64,000 nt of DNA from Galaxea fascicularis. Taxonomy: Eukaryota; Cnidaria; Anthozoa; Scleractinia; Euphylliidae. Below are positions 11,081 through 20,567 of the stretch, piece by piece (the first letter of the stretch is position 1; every line of letters begins with the position of its first letter). The DNA lies in NCBI GenBank assembly GCA_948470475.1, contig OX419345.1:7052090-7116089 (forward strand), given 5' to 3'. The notes below the pieces were generated by a model. It was not told the DNA's origin and searched no databases. It saw only the letters and a program-made list of their open reading frames with translations. The position numbers were made by a program, and so were the translations under genes.

Positions 11081-11498
11081 AGCCTGCGTGGCCGGCGTAA
11101 TCGGGAAAGGGGAAGGGGAGCGAGGGAGGCGAGAAAAAATGAGGGGGATTGGGGAGAGGAGAGAGGGAACGCCTGCCACAAGAACCCCATTCGCTTCATT
11201 TCTGCGTTCGCTGGCAAACGCAAATTTCTGATTGGCTAATTTCTGACAGTAAGTCTCTTGAGAATTGAAGCAATTTAATCCCTCTTACTGCGTGCCCGGC
11301 GTCTGATTTTGATTGGTGGATGAATTGACAGTTATTGACGGATAAAGTAATTGGATTAACTGAAAATCGTTGGGCGGGAATGAAGCGAATGGGGTTCTTG
11401 TGGCAGGCGTTCCCTCTCTCCTCTCCCCAATCCCCCTCATTTTTTCTCGCCTCCCTCGCTCCTCTTCCCCTTTCCCGATTACGCCGGCCACGCAGGCT
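11081..11498. repeat. Long inverted repeat (arms 11081-11199 and 11379-11498)
   Basis: Two arms of about 119 bp, beginning AGCCTGCGTGGCCGG and ending CCGGCCACGCAGGCT, are almost perfect inverse complements around a 179-bp spacer. The arms are rich in GGGGAAGG/CTCCCC. The structure lies inside the former 5' half of the DIRS element and looks like a separate foldback insertion. No target duplication was clear. Confidence 0.75.
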
Positions 11499-11499
11499 A

Positions 11500-11999
11500 T
11501 TTGGTGCCGGAGCTCAGTGTTGTTGGCCTTTTCCCGCCTTTTTGTAAAGTTGGTTTTGCAGTTGATTTATGCACCTCATCCGAGCTAAGAGCTTTCTTGG
11601 AGGATTTTTTCTTACCCCTGACCTATTGAGGAGGGGTTCAAGTGGATTGTCACCCATATTTAGTAGCCTGCAGTGCGGGTGTATTTTGGGCGAGCGAGTG
11701 CACATATTCCCGCACCGAGTGTTTAGGCCGCCATCTTGGATAAGGTAAACGGTGGAGGCTTGGGACGAAGAAAAAACTGCCAAGGGAGCTAGTGTGAGGT
11801 AGAAAAATTGGAGAGGGGGAGGGGCAGGGGAGGGGAATCTCTGCCACACCCCCACCATGTCCTTTCTTACTCGTCCCAACTCTCTATATCAAGCGAATCC
11901 AAAATGGCCCTAAAACCGCCTGCATACACCGCAGGCTTTTGTACTTAGATCAAACACGTGCTTCGACCATGCGCTTGTGATCTCATAACGAGGTAGAAT
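11500..11999. other. Remainder of DIRS-like element, no gene
   Basis: A purine-rich strip at 11800-11845 (GGAGAGGGGGAGGGGCAGG) resembles the arms of the neighbouring inverted repeat. The segment ends at the element terminus (AACGAGGTAGAAT). No coding feature is seen. Confidence 0.45.
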
Positions 12000-12068
12000 T
12001 GGTTGGTGTTTGTGGACTTGATCTCGGAACTGAGGGTGTGTTCAACGATTCATTCCTGCGTTATAATC

Positions 12069-14321
12069 ATGGATATCCAAACCTTCCTGCAAAATCTTCA
12101 CGAAGAAGTATGTTGTTCTATTTGTATGACCAAGTTCACAGACCCAAAGCAGCTGCCTTGCTTGCACAGCTTTTGTCTTCACTGCCTGCAAAGGATTCAA
12201 GAAACTAGCGGAATTCGAGAAACCATTTTATGTCCCGAGTGTAGGCAGGACTTTAGGATCCCTGGAGGCGGTGATCTTAACACGTTACCGACAAACTTTC
12301 GAATCAATAGTTTGTTGGATGTGTTGACCATCAAAGAGTGCAATACAAGCGACGTCAAGTGTGTGAACTGCGGCAAGAAAAGCGGCAAATGCTCGTACTG
12401 CTTCCAATGTTGTTCGTTCTGGTGTGATGACTGTCTGCCTCTGCATAATGGCATCAGAGCAAATAAAGAACACCATGCGCTGGCTTTAAAAGACTTTCAA
12501 GATGAAGACTTTGAGAACATTTTAAAACAACCAAGGTTTTGTGGCAATAAAGGTCATGAAAACAAAGAATTGGAGTTCTATTGTAAGTGCTGCGAGGTTG
12601 CCATTTGCTATTCTTGTGTAGCAACACTGCACGATGGTCACCCAAAGATACTTCTGGACGAGGCAGCAAATGACCGCAAAATGCGCGCCAACGCTGCAAT
12701 CAATTCCCGAAAACAAAAATTGCTCCAGAAGAGAAACAAAATGGTTAGGCTTCAGAATAGCCGAGTCAACATTCAAGCACAGGTCCAGAGAGTCAAACAG
12801 AATGCACAGGAATTTGCTGATAAAATTATTGCAGCCATCGAAGCAAAGAAAGAAGACATTTTTAGTGACGCAGAAGCGAAAGGGAACGAACTTCTCGAGC
12901 ATCTGATGATTCAACTGTCCGAGGAGGAAAAGGATGCCAAAAGGATTGAGTCGTCTATAGAAAGAACTGAAACATTATTGAAACGAAGCACAAGCACTGA
13001 TATTGTACGGTTAGACAAAACCTTGTTTGAGACAAACAGTCATGCGGAAGAGGAGCAAGTCAGCCGTGACCTTGAAGGACAACATCAATTCATTTTCGAT
13101 GAAAACAAAGCACTATTGTCCAAAACAAACACTGAAGGAATCGGAACTTTCAGAACTTCGTTTCTTAGCAAAACGCTAAGAGATCAGTCAAGCGTCAGTG
13201 GAAAAGGAATCAGTGAATGTGAAGAGATTTATATTGGAGTTGAAACAGGAATTGTTGTGACAAAAAGGAACGCTAAAGGAGAACAATGTTACGAAGAACG
13301 TGACTGTGTAACAATGGAAATCAGAAATCGTCAGGGACATGATTGTGCGACTATAGAGCAACCCCAAGATAACAAAGATGGCACTTACAAGATCAATTAC
13401 TTTGCCAAAGAAACTGGAGCATGCCAGGCATCAGTGAAGGTAAATGGAGAACATGTTCATGGCAGTCCGTTTGAGGTTCAAGTCCAACCCAGACAGTACA
13501 AACCCGTGATATCGTTTGGACAACTTGGTTCGGCTGCTGGAATGTTTAACAGCCCTTGGGGGCTGGCAGTGAACAAGAAAAATGAGATTGTAGTGACTGA
13601 TACTGCTAATCATAGGATGCAGATATTTGACAGTGATGGACACCTTTTGAGGTCTATTGGCAGGAAAGGTTCTCAGCAGGGAGAATTAAACTGGCCTGCT
13701 GGAATAGTGTTCCATAATAATGACATTATAGTGGCAGACAGTGGTAACAATTTCATTCAACTCTTTACTGATCAGGGTGAGTATGTTGGCCAGTTTGGAG
13801 GGTACGGAAGTCTTGACCATCAGCTTAAGTGTCCTAATGGTTTGTCTGTTGACAGTAGTGGCAACATCATTGTTGCTGATTTAGGTAACAAATTGATCAA
13901 GATCTTTTCACCTGATGGTCACTTTTTGTTTAAAATTGGCACAGAAGGCTCTTTTGTCAAGCCCATTCATTGTATCCAACATGGCAACTATTTTATAGTG
14001 TCAGACTGTGGTGGGCACTGTGTGCATGTTTTCAATAAAGAAGGCAAATTTCTTTATAAATTCGGAAAGAAGGGGAATGGAGATGGGGAGTTCAATTCCC
14101 CTTTTTTTCTGTCTGTAAACAAAGCAGATCACCTGTTAGTTTGTGATTCAGGGAATCACAGAGTGCAGGTGTTTGAACTGAGTGGAAAGTTTCTTACAAA
14201 GTTTGGAACAGAAAGTAACAACTTAGGAAGTCTCAATGGACCAGTTTCTACAGCAGTCCTTTATGATGGTAGAATAGTTCTAGCAGATGCTTACAATCAT
14301 CATATTCAAATTTTTCAATAG
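12069..14321 (+). CDS. TRIM-NHL protein, copy 2
   Basis: Intact single-exon paralogue of the gene at 1825, 750 residues from the ATG at 12069. The frame stays open to 12003, adding 22 residues. I prefer 12069 because it matches the copy 1 start 'MDIQTFL', and copy 1 has a stop just upstream where copy 2 carries a substitution. It has the same domain series: RING with all eight zinc ligands (from C16), two B-boxes, coiled coil, filamin-type domain and six NHL blades ending 'HHIQIFQ'. Differences cluster in B-box 1, the coiled coil and the start of the filamin domain. Its upstream region is replaced at 11999 by a DIRS remnant, so its promoter may differ from that of copy 1. Likely a RING E3 ligase; targets unknown. 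Confidence 0.95.
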   Translation: MDIQTFLQNLHEEVCCSICMTKFTDPKQLPCLHSFCLHCLQRIQETSGIRETILCPECRQDFRIPGGGDLNTLPTNFRINSLLDVLTIKECNTSDVKCVNCGKKSGKCSYCFQCCSFWCDDCLPLHNGIRANKEHHALALKDFQDEDFENILKQPRFCGNKGHENKELEFYCKCCEVAICYSCVATLHDGHPKILLDEAANDRKMRANAAINSRKQKLLQKRNKMVRLQNSRVNIQAQVQRVKQNAQEFADKIIAAIEAKKEDIFSDAEAKGNELLEHLMIQLSEEEKDAKRIESSIERTETLLKRSTSTDIVRLDKTLFETNSHAEEEQVSRDLEGQHQFIFDENKALLSKTNTEGIGTFRTSFLSKTLRDQSSVSGKGISECEEIYIGVETGIVVTKRNAKGEQCYEERDCVTMEIRNRQGHDCATIEQPQDNKDGTYKINYFAKETGACQASVKVNGEHVHGSPFEVQVQPRQYKPVISFGQLGSAAGMFNSPWGLAVNKKNEIVVTDTANHRMQIFDSDGHLLRSIGRKGSQQGELNWPAGIVFHNNDIIVADSGNNFIQLFTDQGEYVGQFGGYGSLDHQLKCPNGLSVDSSGNIIVADLGNKLIKIFSPDGHFLFKIGTEGSFVKPIHCIQHGNYFIVSDCGGHCVHVFNKEGKFLYKFGKKGNGDGEFNSPFFLSVNKADHLLVCDSGNHRVQVFELSGKFLTKFGTESNNLGSLNGPVSTAVLYDGRIVLADAYNHHIQIFQ

Positions 14322-14600
14322 GCTTATGCCTAGTTTTGTACGTTGTGTTATCGTTGAATTTAATTCAGATGAATTGAATTCAAGGTCCTAATAAACGAAG
14401 CAATTAAATTTGACAAAAGCACAATGTCTAAAATGAATTATATTTGTCCAAGTCATTTTATCCGTCGATGTCGACGAATTAACGAATTTAACATGAATTA
14501 AATTTGTCTGAATTTTGACAATAGTGCAACGTACGAACTAGGCCTTATGATAGTATTTTTGCTGTTTGTGATATGTGAATATTATTTAGGGATGCTTTAA

Positions 14601-15812
14601 AAGTGCTACTATGATCAAATTTTTACCCTTTGAATTTATAGGTTTTTCACGTAGAATTCCAGGAAAGATTTAAAACACCATTTACCATTTTCAAATTATT
14701 ATCTGCATTGGTTCCAGAGATATTTGAGTTGAAAAATGTATAAAAATATGCAAATAAGGGGACTGATGACTGTAACAATATTGTGTGACAACAGTCAAAC
14801 TTTCTAGATATACAAACATTGCATTGTATGATGACTGCTTTCTCATAAGAACATTCTGGAACCTTCCGTTTTACCTTGATCATTTATAGGTCTGACGATC
14901 TTCAGATATTTATAGAACATTTGTCATGTAGAAACTTCTGGGTGATGTAATGTAGGGTTTTGATTGTACATAGGGGAGCAGAGTTTAAGAGAAGTGAGTG
15001 AGTGTTACTAATCAGTAGATGCTGTAACAAGAACCAGTGGAAGACCTGGATTAAACGAGTGCATTGCTTTACTTTGCTTATACTGTTGACCGGCTGTCTT
15101 GTTTGACGGATCAGCGAGTATCTTATTTCTGTAATGTACTGAGGATTACTGAAAAGAAAAAGTTACTTGGTGACAGAATGTTACTATGACATCATACACT
15201 CAACTCACATCAAGTATATGAATAGAGCTACCTCAGTCAATTTGAAGGAGAGACCAGTTAAAACTTGGTAGGCTAAAAAGTTCTAATGGCAACACACCTA
15301 CAGCTGCATGTATAAAAAATTCATTTCCCAAGGCAACCCACTCTTCGTCAGTCCCAACCAACCTGATTTCAATATTTTAGTGATTTTCAGGTGGAAAAAA
15401 AATTAACAAGGCCACAAACTCGACCCAACATATTTATATGTTTGCCAAATCATGGGGAGAGGCACCATTGGCAAACATCAAAATAGAATGCCAAAGCTAA
15501 GGTGGCCAGCAAAGCCACTGATATCAGGGAGGTCTGGAACCCAGTATGTTGCCATGATAAGACCACTGGTAAGCTCATTATTATGGAGCACATCTGGTAG
15601 AATCTTACTGCAAACAATCAAGCTTGTCTGTCAAAGTTGGTTGAGTTTGATTGTCATGGCTTGGCTAATTTGCATATTTGAGAAACTTGAATATCTCTTG
15701 AACAAAAACAGATACTTCAAAATAGTAAACAGCATTCTTCTGGTACAAACTTCTTGTTTGTATTTTCAAATGGTTCAGATAGGAAAGATGCAAATTTTGT
15801 CATAGTAGCACT
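14601..15812. mobile_element. 1212-bp TTAA-flanked non-autonomous DNA transposon
   Basis: It begins AAGTGCTACTATGATCAAATT and ends AAATTTTGTCATAGTAGCACT, flanked by TTAA at 14597-14600 and 15813-15816. The inverted similarity extends in degraded form for about 200 bp; both ends carry ATGCAAAT and 'AGAGATATT'-like words. In copy 1 the same site reads GATGCTTAAGTGAATTC near 4122-4138, an empty target. The two longer open frames inside show no transposase motifs. Confidence 0.85.
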
Positions 15813-15914
15813 TTAAGTGAATTCATAATTTCCTTACTCTTGTCATTAGTTTTTCATCTGTTAGTATTTTTGGCAGGAGTGCTTTTAATCGTCATGAATG
15901 CTTGAAGTGAATAC

Positions 15915-16183
15915 AGGGTTGGCGCAGTGTTGAGAGCACTTACCTCCCACCAATGTGTCCCAGGTTTGATTCCTGCACTTGGCATCATAAGTGGGCTGAG
16001 TTTGTTCCTTCTCTACTCAGCTGCTCTGAGAGGTTTTTCTCCGGGTACTCCGGTTTTCCCCTCTCCTCCAAAACCAACATTATAATAATTTGATTTAGAG
16101 TTTATTTGCTTTACAGTCTCCCCAATTAGGAGAGCACTTGTGTTCAGCTAGAACAATTTGAGACTTAAACAAAGTTGTTGTTG

Positions 16184-16224
<41 letters not shown>
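15915..16224 (+). mobile_element. tRNA-derived SINE in the 3' region of TRIM-NHL copy 2
   Basis: An RNA polymerase III A box (GGTTGGCGCAGTGTTGAGAGC) and B box (GGTTTGATTCC) are followed by 'CTCCGGGTACTCCGG' and an (ATT)n tail at 16183-16224. The aligned stretch of copy 1 lacks it, so it inserted after the duplication. Confidence 0.8.
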
Positions 16225-16545
16225 GTCATTGAAATACTGAGCCTGATGGTATGTACTCAAAAAAATAATTTCAATGGATTATAATTCAATATTTTTAGAG
16301 CAAAGTAAGACCATATTTGAGGTCTCAGTAACACTGACCTCATTCCATCAAAGGGCATGTCTTTCATCGGGGTCTGAGTGTGCATGATTTTTATAGAAGA
16401 TTTTTTACAGTAGCTTGTAGTTCTTACATGTTGAATTTTCTAACTTTTTGATTGTAGATGATATATTTAAGAATATATCTGGTCTGTAGTTGTTCATGAG
16501 TAGTAAGTAAACAAAAACTTTTTTTTGTACCTGACACTTGTTCAC

Positions 16546-16551
16546 AATAAA
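16546..16551 (+). promoter_or_regulatory. Polyadenylation signal AATAAA, TRIM-NHL copy 2
   Basis: Conserved in position and flanks with 4742-4747. Because of the insertions it lies over 2.2 kb from the stop codon, so this copy would have a much longer 3' UTR or use another site. Confidence 0.5.
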
Positions 16552-16740
16552 TTAAAAGAGTTTGAACTCGCAACGCACAATTAAATGATGTATCCGTGGT
16601 TACTGGAGAACTAAGGCCTCTAAAGCTTATCCCATTTCAGGGAAAGGCTGAGAAATGTAAAGGTCTGACACTTCATGAAAGCCTTCCGTTTCCATTTAGC
16701 TGACCAAGGCTTAACGGAAAGTAGGCTGGGAGTGAGTACT

Positions 16741-17373
16741 TGTGTGGTCGTTTTTACAATTAGGCATGAACGGTGCGAGCTGCTTCACAGGTATTTGTTT
16801 TGAATAGGCCTGTTTATGTTACACTTTTAAAAATCTGACCCTTTAAAGACTTCAAAAGTAACGCAATTGTCACACTTCTCCTTTGGAGCTTTCAGTGACA
16901 AAGGAATCAAAACCGTATGCCCGTGAGTGGTTTACTAATTTTCCGATTTCAGTTGCTCATAGCCAATTCATTTGCATCAGTATAACTGAAATATTGACTT
17001 AAAGAGAGAAGCCAACCGCTAAAGATCTGGAAAGTGGAAGCTTTTTCTTTTGCGCCAACTCCCTCCCCAAGTTATTTAAATATTTTGTGCAAACTCCTAA
17101 TAAGCCTTTCATTGTTTTTGAAACGGGTGAGTCAAACCAAGAACAAATTACCTGGATCACCATACCAGCCCGTCAAGTAAATCTTCCGACAACGAGCCCA
17201 ACAACATTACTACCACGTTGTTATCAAGCGTAACGCAGAAAGTATCCATTGGCATCGGCCTGTCATGTTCCTGTGGCATTGCGAAAACCGTGCACACTAA
17301 AAATATTTATGGAATGTTATCGTGTTTGAAGTAAAAAGCCAATCAAGCGAGAGAAAACTAAACCGCAAAAAGT
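16741..17373. other. Gene-free stretch
   Basis: No gene or recognisable repeat is seen between the end of the duplication and the foldback element at 17375. Confidence 0.5.
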
Positions 17374-17374
17374 A

Positions 17375-17674
17375 ATGCACCTATCAGTGTCAAGCCCGAG
17401 GGAAGGGGGAGGGGGGAGGTCGGGCAAACCACGGGAATTTGACTGTCACGTATATCCCCAGGGTAGGGATTTTGGTCGGACATCATGGCCCCAGGTTGGG
17501 GAATTTTATTGCTTTCCTCTTGTGTGCAACAAGGACTGAAGGGGATTTTGATACTTTTGACAATTATTTTTTGCCCGGGGGTGGGGATTTTGATAATTTT
17601 TTTCAGTAAATGTCAAAATCCCCACCCTATGCCCGACTTCCCCCCCCCCTCGGGCTTGACACTGATAGGTGCAT
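17375..17674. mobile_element. 300-bp foldback MITE
   Basis: The ends ATGCACCTATCAGTGTCAAG and CTTGACACTGATAGGTGCAT are exact inverse complements, extended by G-rich and C-rich runs and a shared GTCGGGCA word (about 50 bp). The interior repeats 'GGTGGGGATTTTG'-type words. Flanking duplication is unclear. Confidence 0.8.
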
Positions 17675-17951
17675 AACGGCAATTAGTTTTGTGGTATCAT
17701 GTCCTCGAAAATTTGCCAATGGATACAATTTGCGCTCCCCTTGACAACAACGTGGTTTTGAGCGCCAAACTTCCCTCGGTCCAAACTCAACTGATAATCG
17801 TAATAGTCGTTAAAATAGCTGTAGCGAGGCTTGCTGCGTTTTCCTGAAGGTCGGAGAAGTTGAAACCGAGACTCCGGGTGGAAGACTGGTCCTTGAAGCC
17901 ACAAAAAAGCAAGGGAACTGGTAACTAACAAGGAGCCGACAAGGAGCCAAC

Positions 17952-18050
17952 ATGGCGACTTGCCATGTGAAAAACAATCTTGCGACTTTGAGGCAGCTAC
18001 CTCGCGTTGCTTTGAACAACATCAGAGATTTACCGGGGGCCTTTACTACG
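17952..18050 (+). CDS. MRPL15: MRPL15 exon 1
   Basis: 33 codons, phase 0 at the end. The donor is ACG|GTAGGA. It encodes the mitochondrial leader region through 'DLPGAFTT'. Confidence 0.85.
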
Positions 18051-20524
18051 GTAGGACCGATTGTTTTCTTTAGAAGGGAAATTTTTGTCATTAAGCTTTG
18101 CAACGAGGACATAGATTTTGTCAAAGTTGCACGATTAGTTAAGCTTCATAAGCTTTCACAATCACGTTCCGATTTTTTTAAGTCTTGAGCCTATTAATAA
18201 AGAGCAAACATTAATCTGAGTTGTAACTAAGTGTCCTATGTATGTATGTAGCTGACTGACCTTGTGTGCGTTTTGTATGATCAAATCAAATCAGATCAAA
18301 ACTTTATTTACCCACGGAGTCCATTTCACTAAGAAGTGCTCTTCCATGGAGCCGTGCATTATAAATACCATTACTAGTAATTTAAAAATAGTTAAAAGTT
18401 AAAAGTAGTCAAAAGTCTGATTCACCTAGTACTCAAGTTTAGATTAAGTTAAAATATCTTACAGTAAATCCTAAAAATAAGTTAAAATATCTTACAATGA
18501 TCTGCAAACTTGTCTTTTCAAATGCAGAGAAATGCGATATACGCACCAGCCTGTACGACGTCGTTTTCATGTACATGTATACAGCTGTATAAAATTTATT
18601 GTGGTTACTATACTTTGTAGCATAAATGCCCTATTTCAGAGATTTTAGTATTACAAGATTTAAGATGTGTTAAATTAGGAAGCTCAGTCTTGTTGAATTT
18701 TCGAAGATTCGTGTCAAATCAAACAGAAGTTTGAATTGACCAGCCTCGCCCTAAATAATTATCTATGTTTGAGTTTGCTAAGTACTTGATTAGTAAAACT
18801 AAATATTTAATTTGTTGATTTTAATTTGGTATGCTGGGGTAAGTTTATTAGACAGTTGTTGAGACTTTCGTCAGTGGTTTCAGTTGTTTCGCATGGTTTT
18901 TCCGGCTGCTTAAAATAAACATACCATGACCAGTAAAGGTGATGATATAGCTGTAGACCATCTCTTTTTACAGGTGGAATAAAAGCCCTTCCTTTCACTT
19001 AAATTTATGCAAAAATAAACATTGTATATTACTACTTACTTGCACTTTCTATTTTCAAGTTCGGTGAAGTTGAAAAAACTTCCCTTGGTCTTGTTGAGTT
19101 ATTTTTTAAATACAGTTATACAGGTAGCTTCTTGCAATTATGGGAGATCGGTAATTACATGTATTGTTTTGGCAATGGAATATGTACTTACTCTTTCACT
19201 TCCCCAGAAAATCCCTTACTTCTGCCCCATCATTTAACTCTTTGAAGACAGCGTTTTTGTGATTTTCTAGCAATTAATACGGTGGTAGAATGGCAACAGT
19301 GTTTTGTCTTCCAAGACAGAGGTCTAAAATAGAAACGAACACTGTAGGCTCAAACTCTTTTGTTACGTCACCAACTTTGATCGTTAGTTTTTTCAGCTAT
19401 TGAGAGCGTACACTGACGTCTGGTGAGTATTGGGTTTATGAGTGTTTTTCAAGCCATTTGCCACTGCAGAAGCTCCCAGGCTGGCATCATAAAGCTAGAA
19501 TGGAGGGTAGAGGCAAACTTCTGAATGAAACCAGACGTGAGAGGCGATTTCACAGCGATTAAGACACCAAATGTTTTTGTTTTCAAACATGGCTGACCAT
19601 GAGTGAAGTTGTCTCTCTGGTTGCTCTGTAGACGGATTCCAGCAAGGCAATTTTGGCTTGTTTTGACTTCTACAAAGGCCAACTGGTACTGTATTTTGCC
19701 AGTAGGTCTGGGTGGCCCGGCACTTATAAAAAATCTATGAAATAGGGATCAGCATGTATCTGTGCTGCCAGTATGGCTGAATTACCCAGGATTCCTAGCA
19801 AGCAGGAGCAGGGAAACTACAGATTTGCAAAACTAGCTCTTAAAGGATTTTTGTATTTACAAATTGAGGACAAAAATATGTGCTCTGTGGTGTTGTTCTT
19901 GGACGTGGAAAACAGGCATTTCTAGTTTTGCTACAAAGGAAATGGACAAATTTGATAGAAAGCAGGGGTTGTTGTTGGTTTATTAGGTGTGGGGATTGGA
20001 ACAAGCTACTAGTTGACACTAGCACTGGTTCACCAAAGTCCCTTTATCCGCTTTGAGACCATTGCAATTTTCCAAAGTTATCGTTCATTTTGGAACGATA
20101 TATGAGCTGGCTGTCGTCAAAGGGTTAATGTGTAAATCAGAGGATGAAATCTTTCTGTTTATAATCTGACTTGTATATACTAGTAATATTGTTATTGAGC
20201 AGTGCTGCCTTCACTTGGTGCTGTACTAATACATGATACTGTATGTCTTTGGTGGAGGCAGGATGGCCAAGTGGTTTGGGGCACTGGATTTCAATGCGAT
20301 GACCCAGGGTTCCAATCCTGCTCTAGCCACTAGCTGATGTTGTTCTGGGTTCGTGCCTGGATCAACTCCTCGGTCATCCTTGTAAATAGCCACCTGGCCT
20401 GCCTCCCGCCAGTTGGGATTCTTAAGTCTGTTGTGTTAATTTGTATTATTTGTTTCATTGTCCCTGAAAAGCCCCTCTAGGGGAGTTGTCACTTAAGTAT
20501 TTATTTATTTATGTATTTATGTAT

Positions 20525-20567
<43 letters not shown>

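Larger units (their letters stand above)
8909..11999 (-). mobile_element. Decayed DIRS-like (tyrosine recombinase) retrotransposon
   Basis: On the - strand this carries a ribonuclease-H-like segment (10473-10988) and a tyrosine-recombinase segment (9262-10560) in the order found in DIRS elements. The end structure also fits: 8909-8985 is an inverted copy of 9075-9152, and the adjoining 9153-9184 is an inverted, slightly longer version of the opposite terminus at 11971-11999. A segment joining the complements of both outer ends is the internal complementary region of DIRS1-like elements. No reverse transcriptase or gag was found. At 3.1 kb the copy is shorter than family norms (about 5-6 kb from memory), so its 5' part is largely lost or replaced. 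Confidence 0.75.
12000..16740 (+). repeat. Segmental duplication, copy 2 (TRIM-NHL unit)
   Basis: Counterpart of 1722-5110. Homology starts at TGGTTGGTGT, the first bases after the DIRS terminus. Copy 2 is longer because of the 1212-bp TTAA-flanked insertion (14601-15812) and the SINE (15915-16224). The 3' flank still matches copy 1 at the poly(A) signal and at 'CCATTTAGCTGACC' near 16690. Confidence 0.85.

Noticed and set aside
11041..11588. Several overlapping open frames on both strands
   Set aside because: They are mirror readings of the two inverted arms at 11081-11199 and 11379-11498 and have no domains.
12003..12068. Upstream start for TRIM-NHL copy 2
   Set aside because: The extra 22 residues correspond to 5' leader in copy 1, where an in-frame stop is present.
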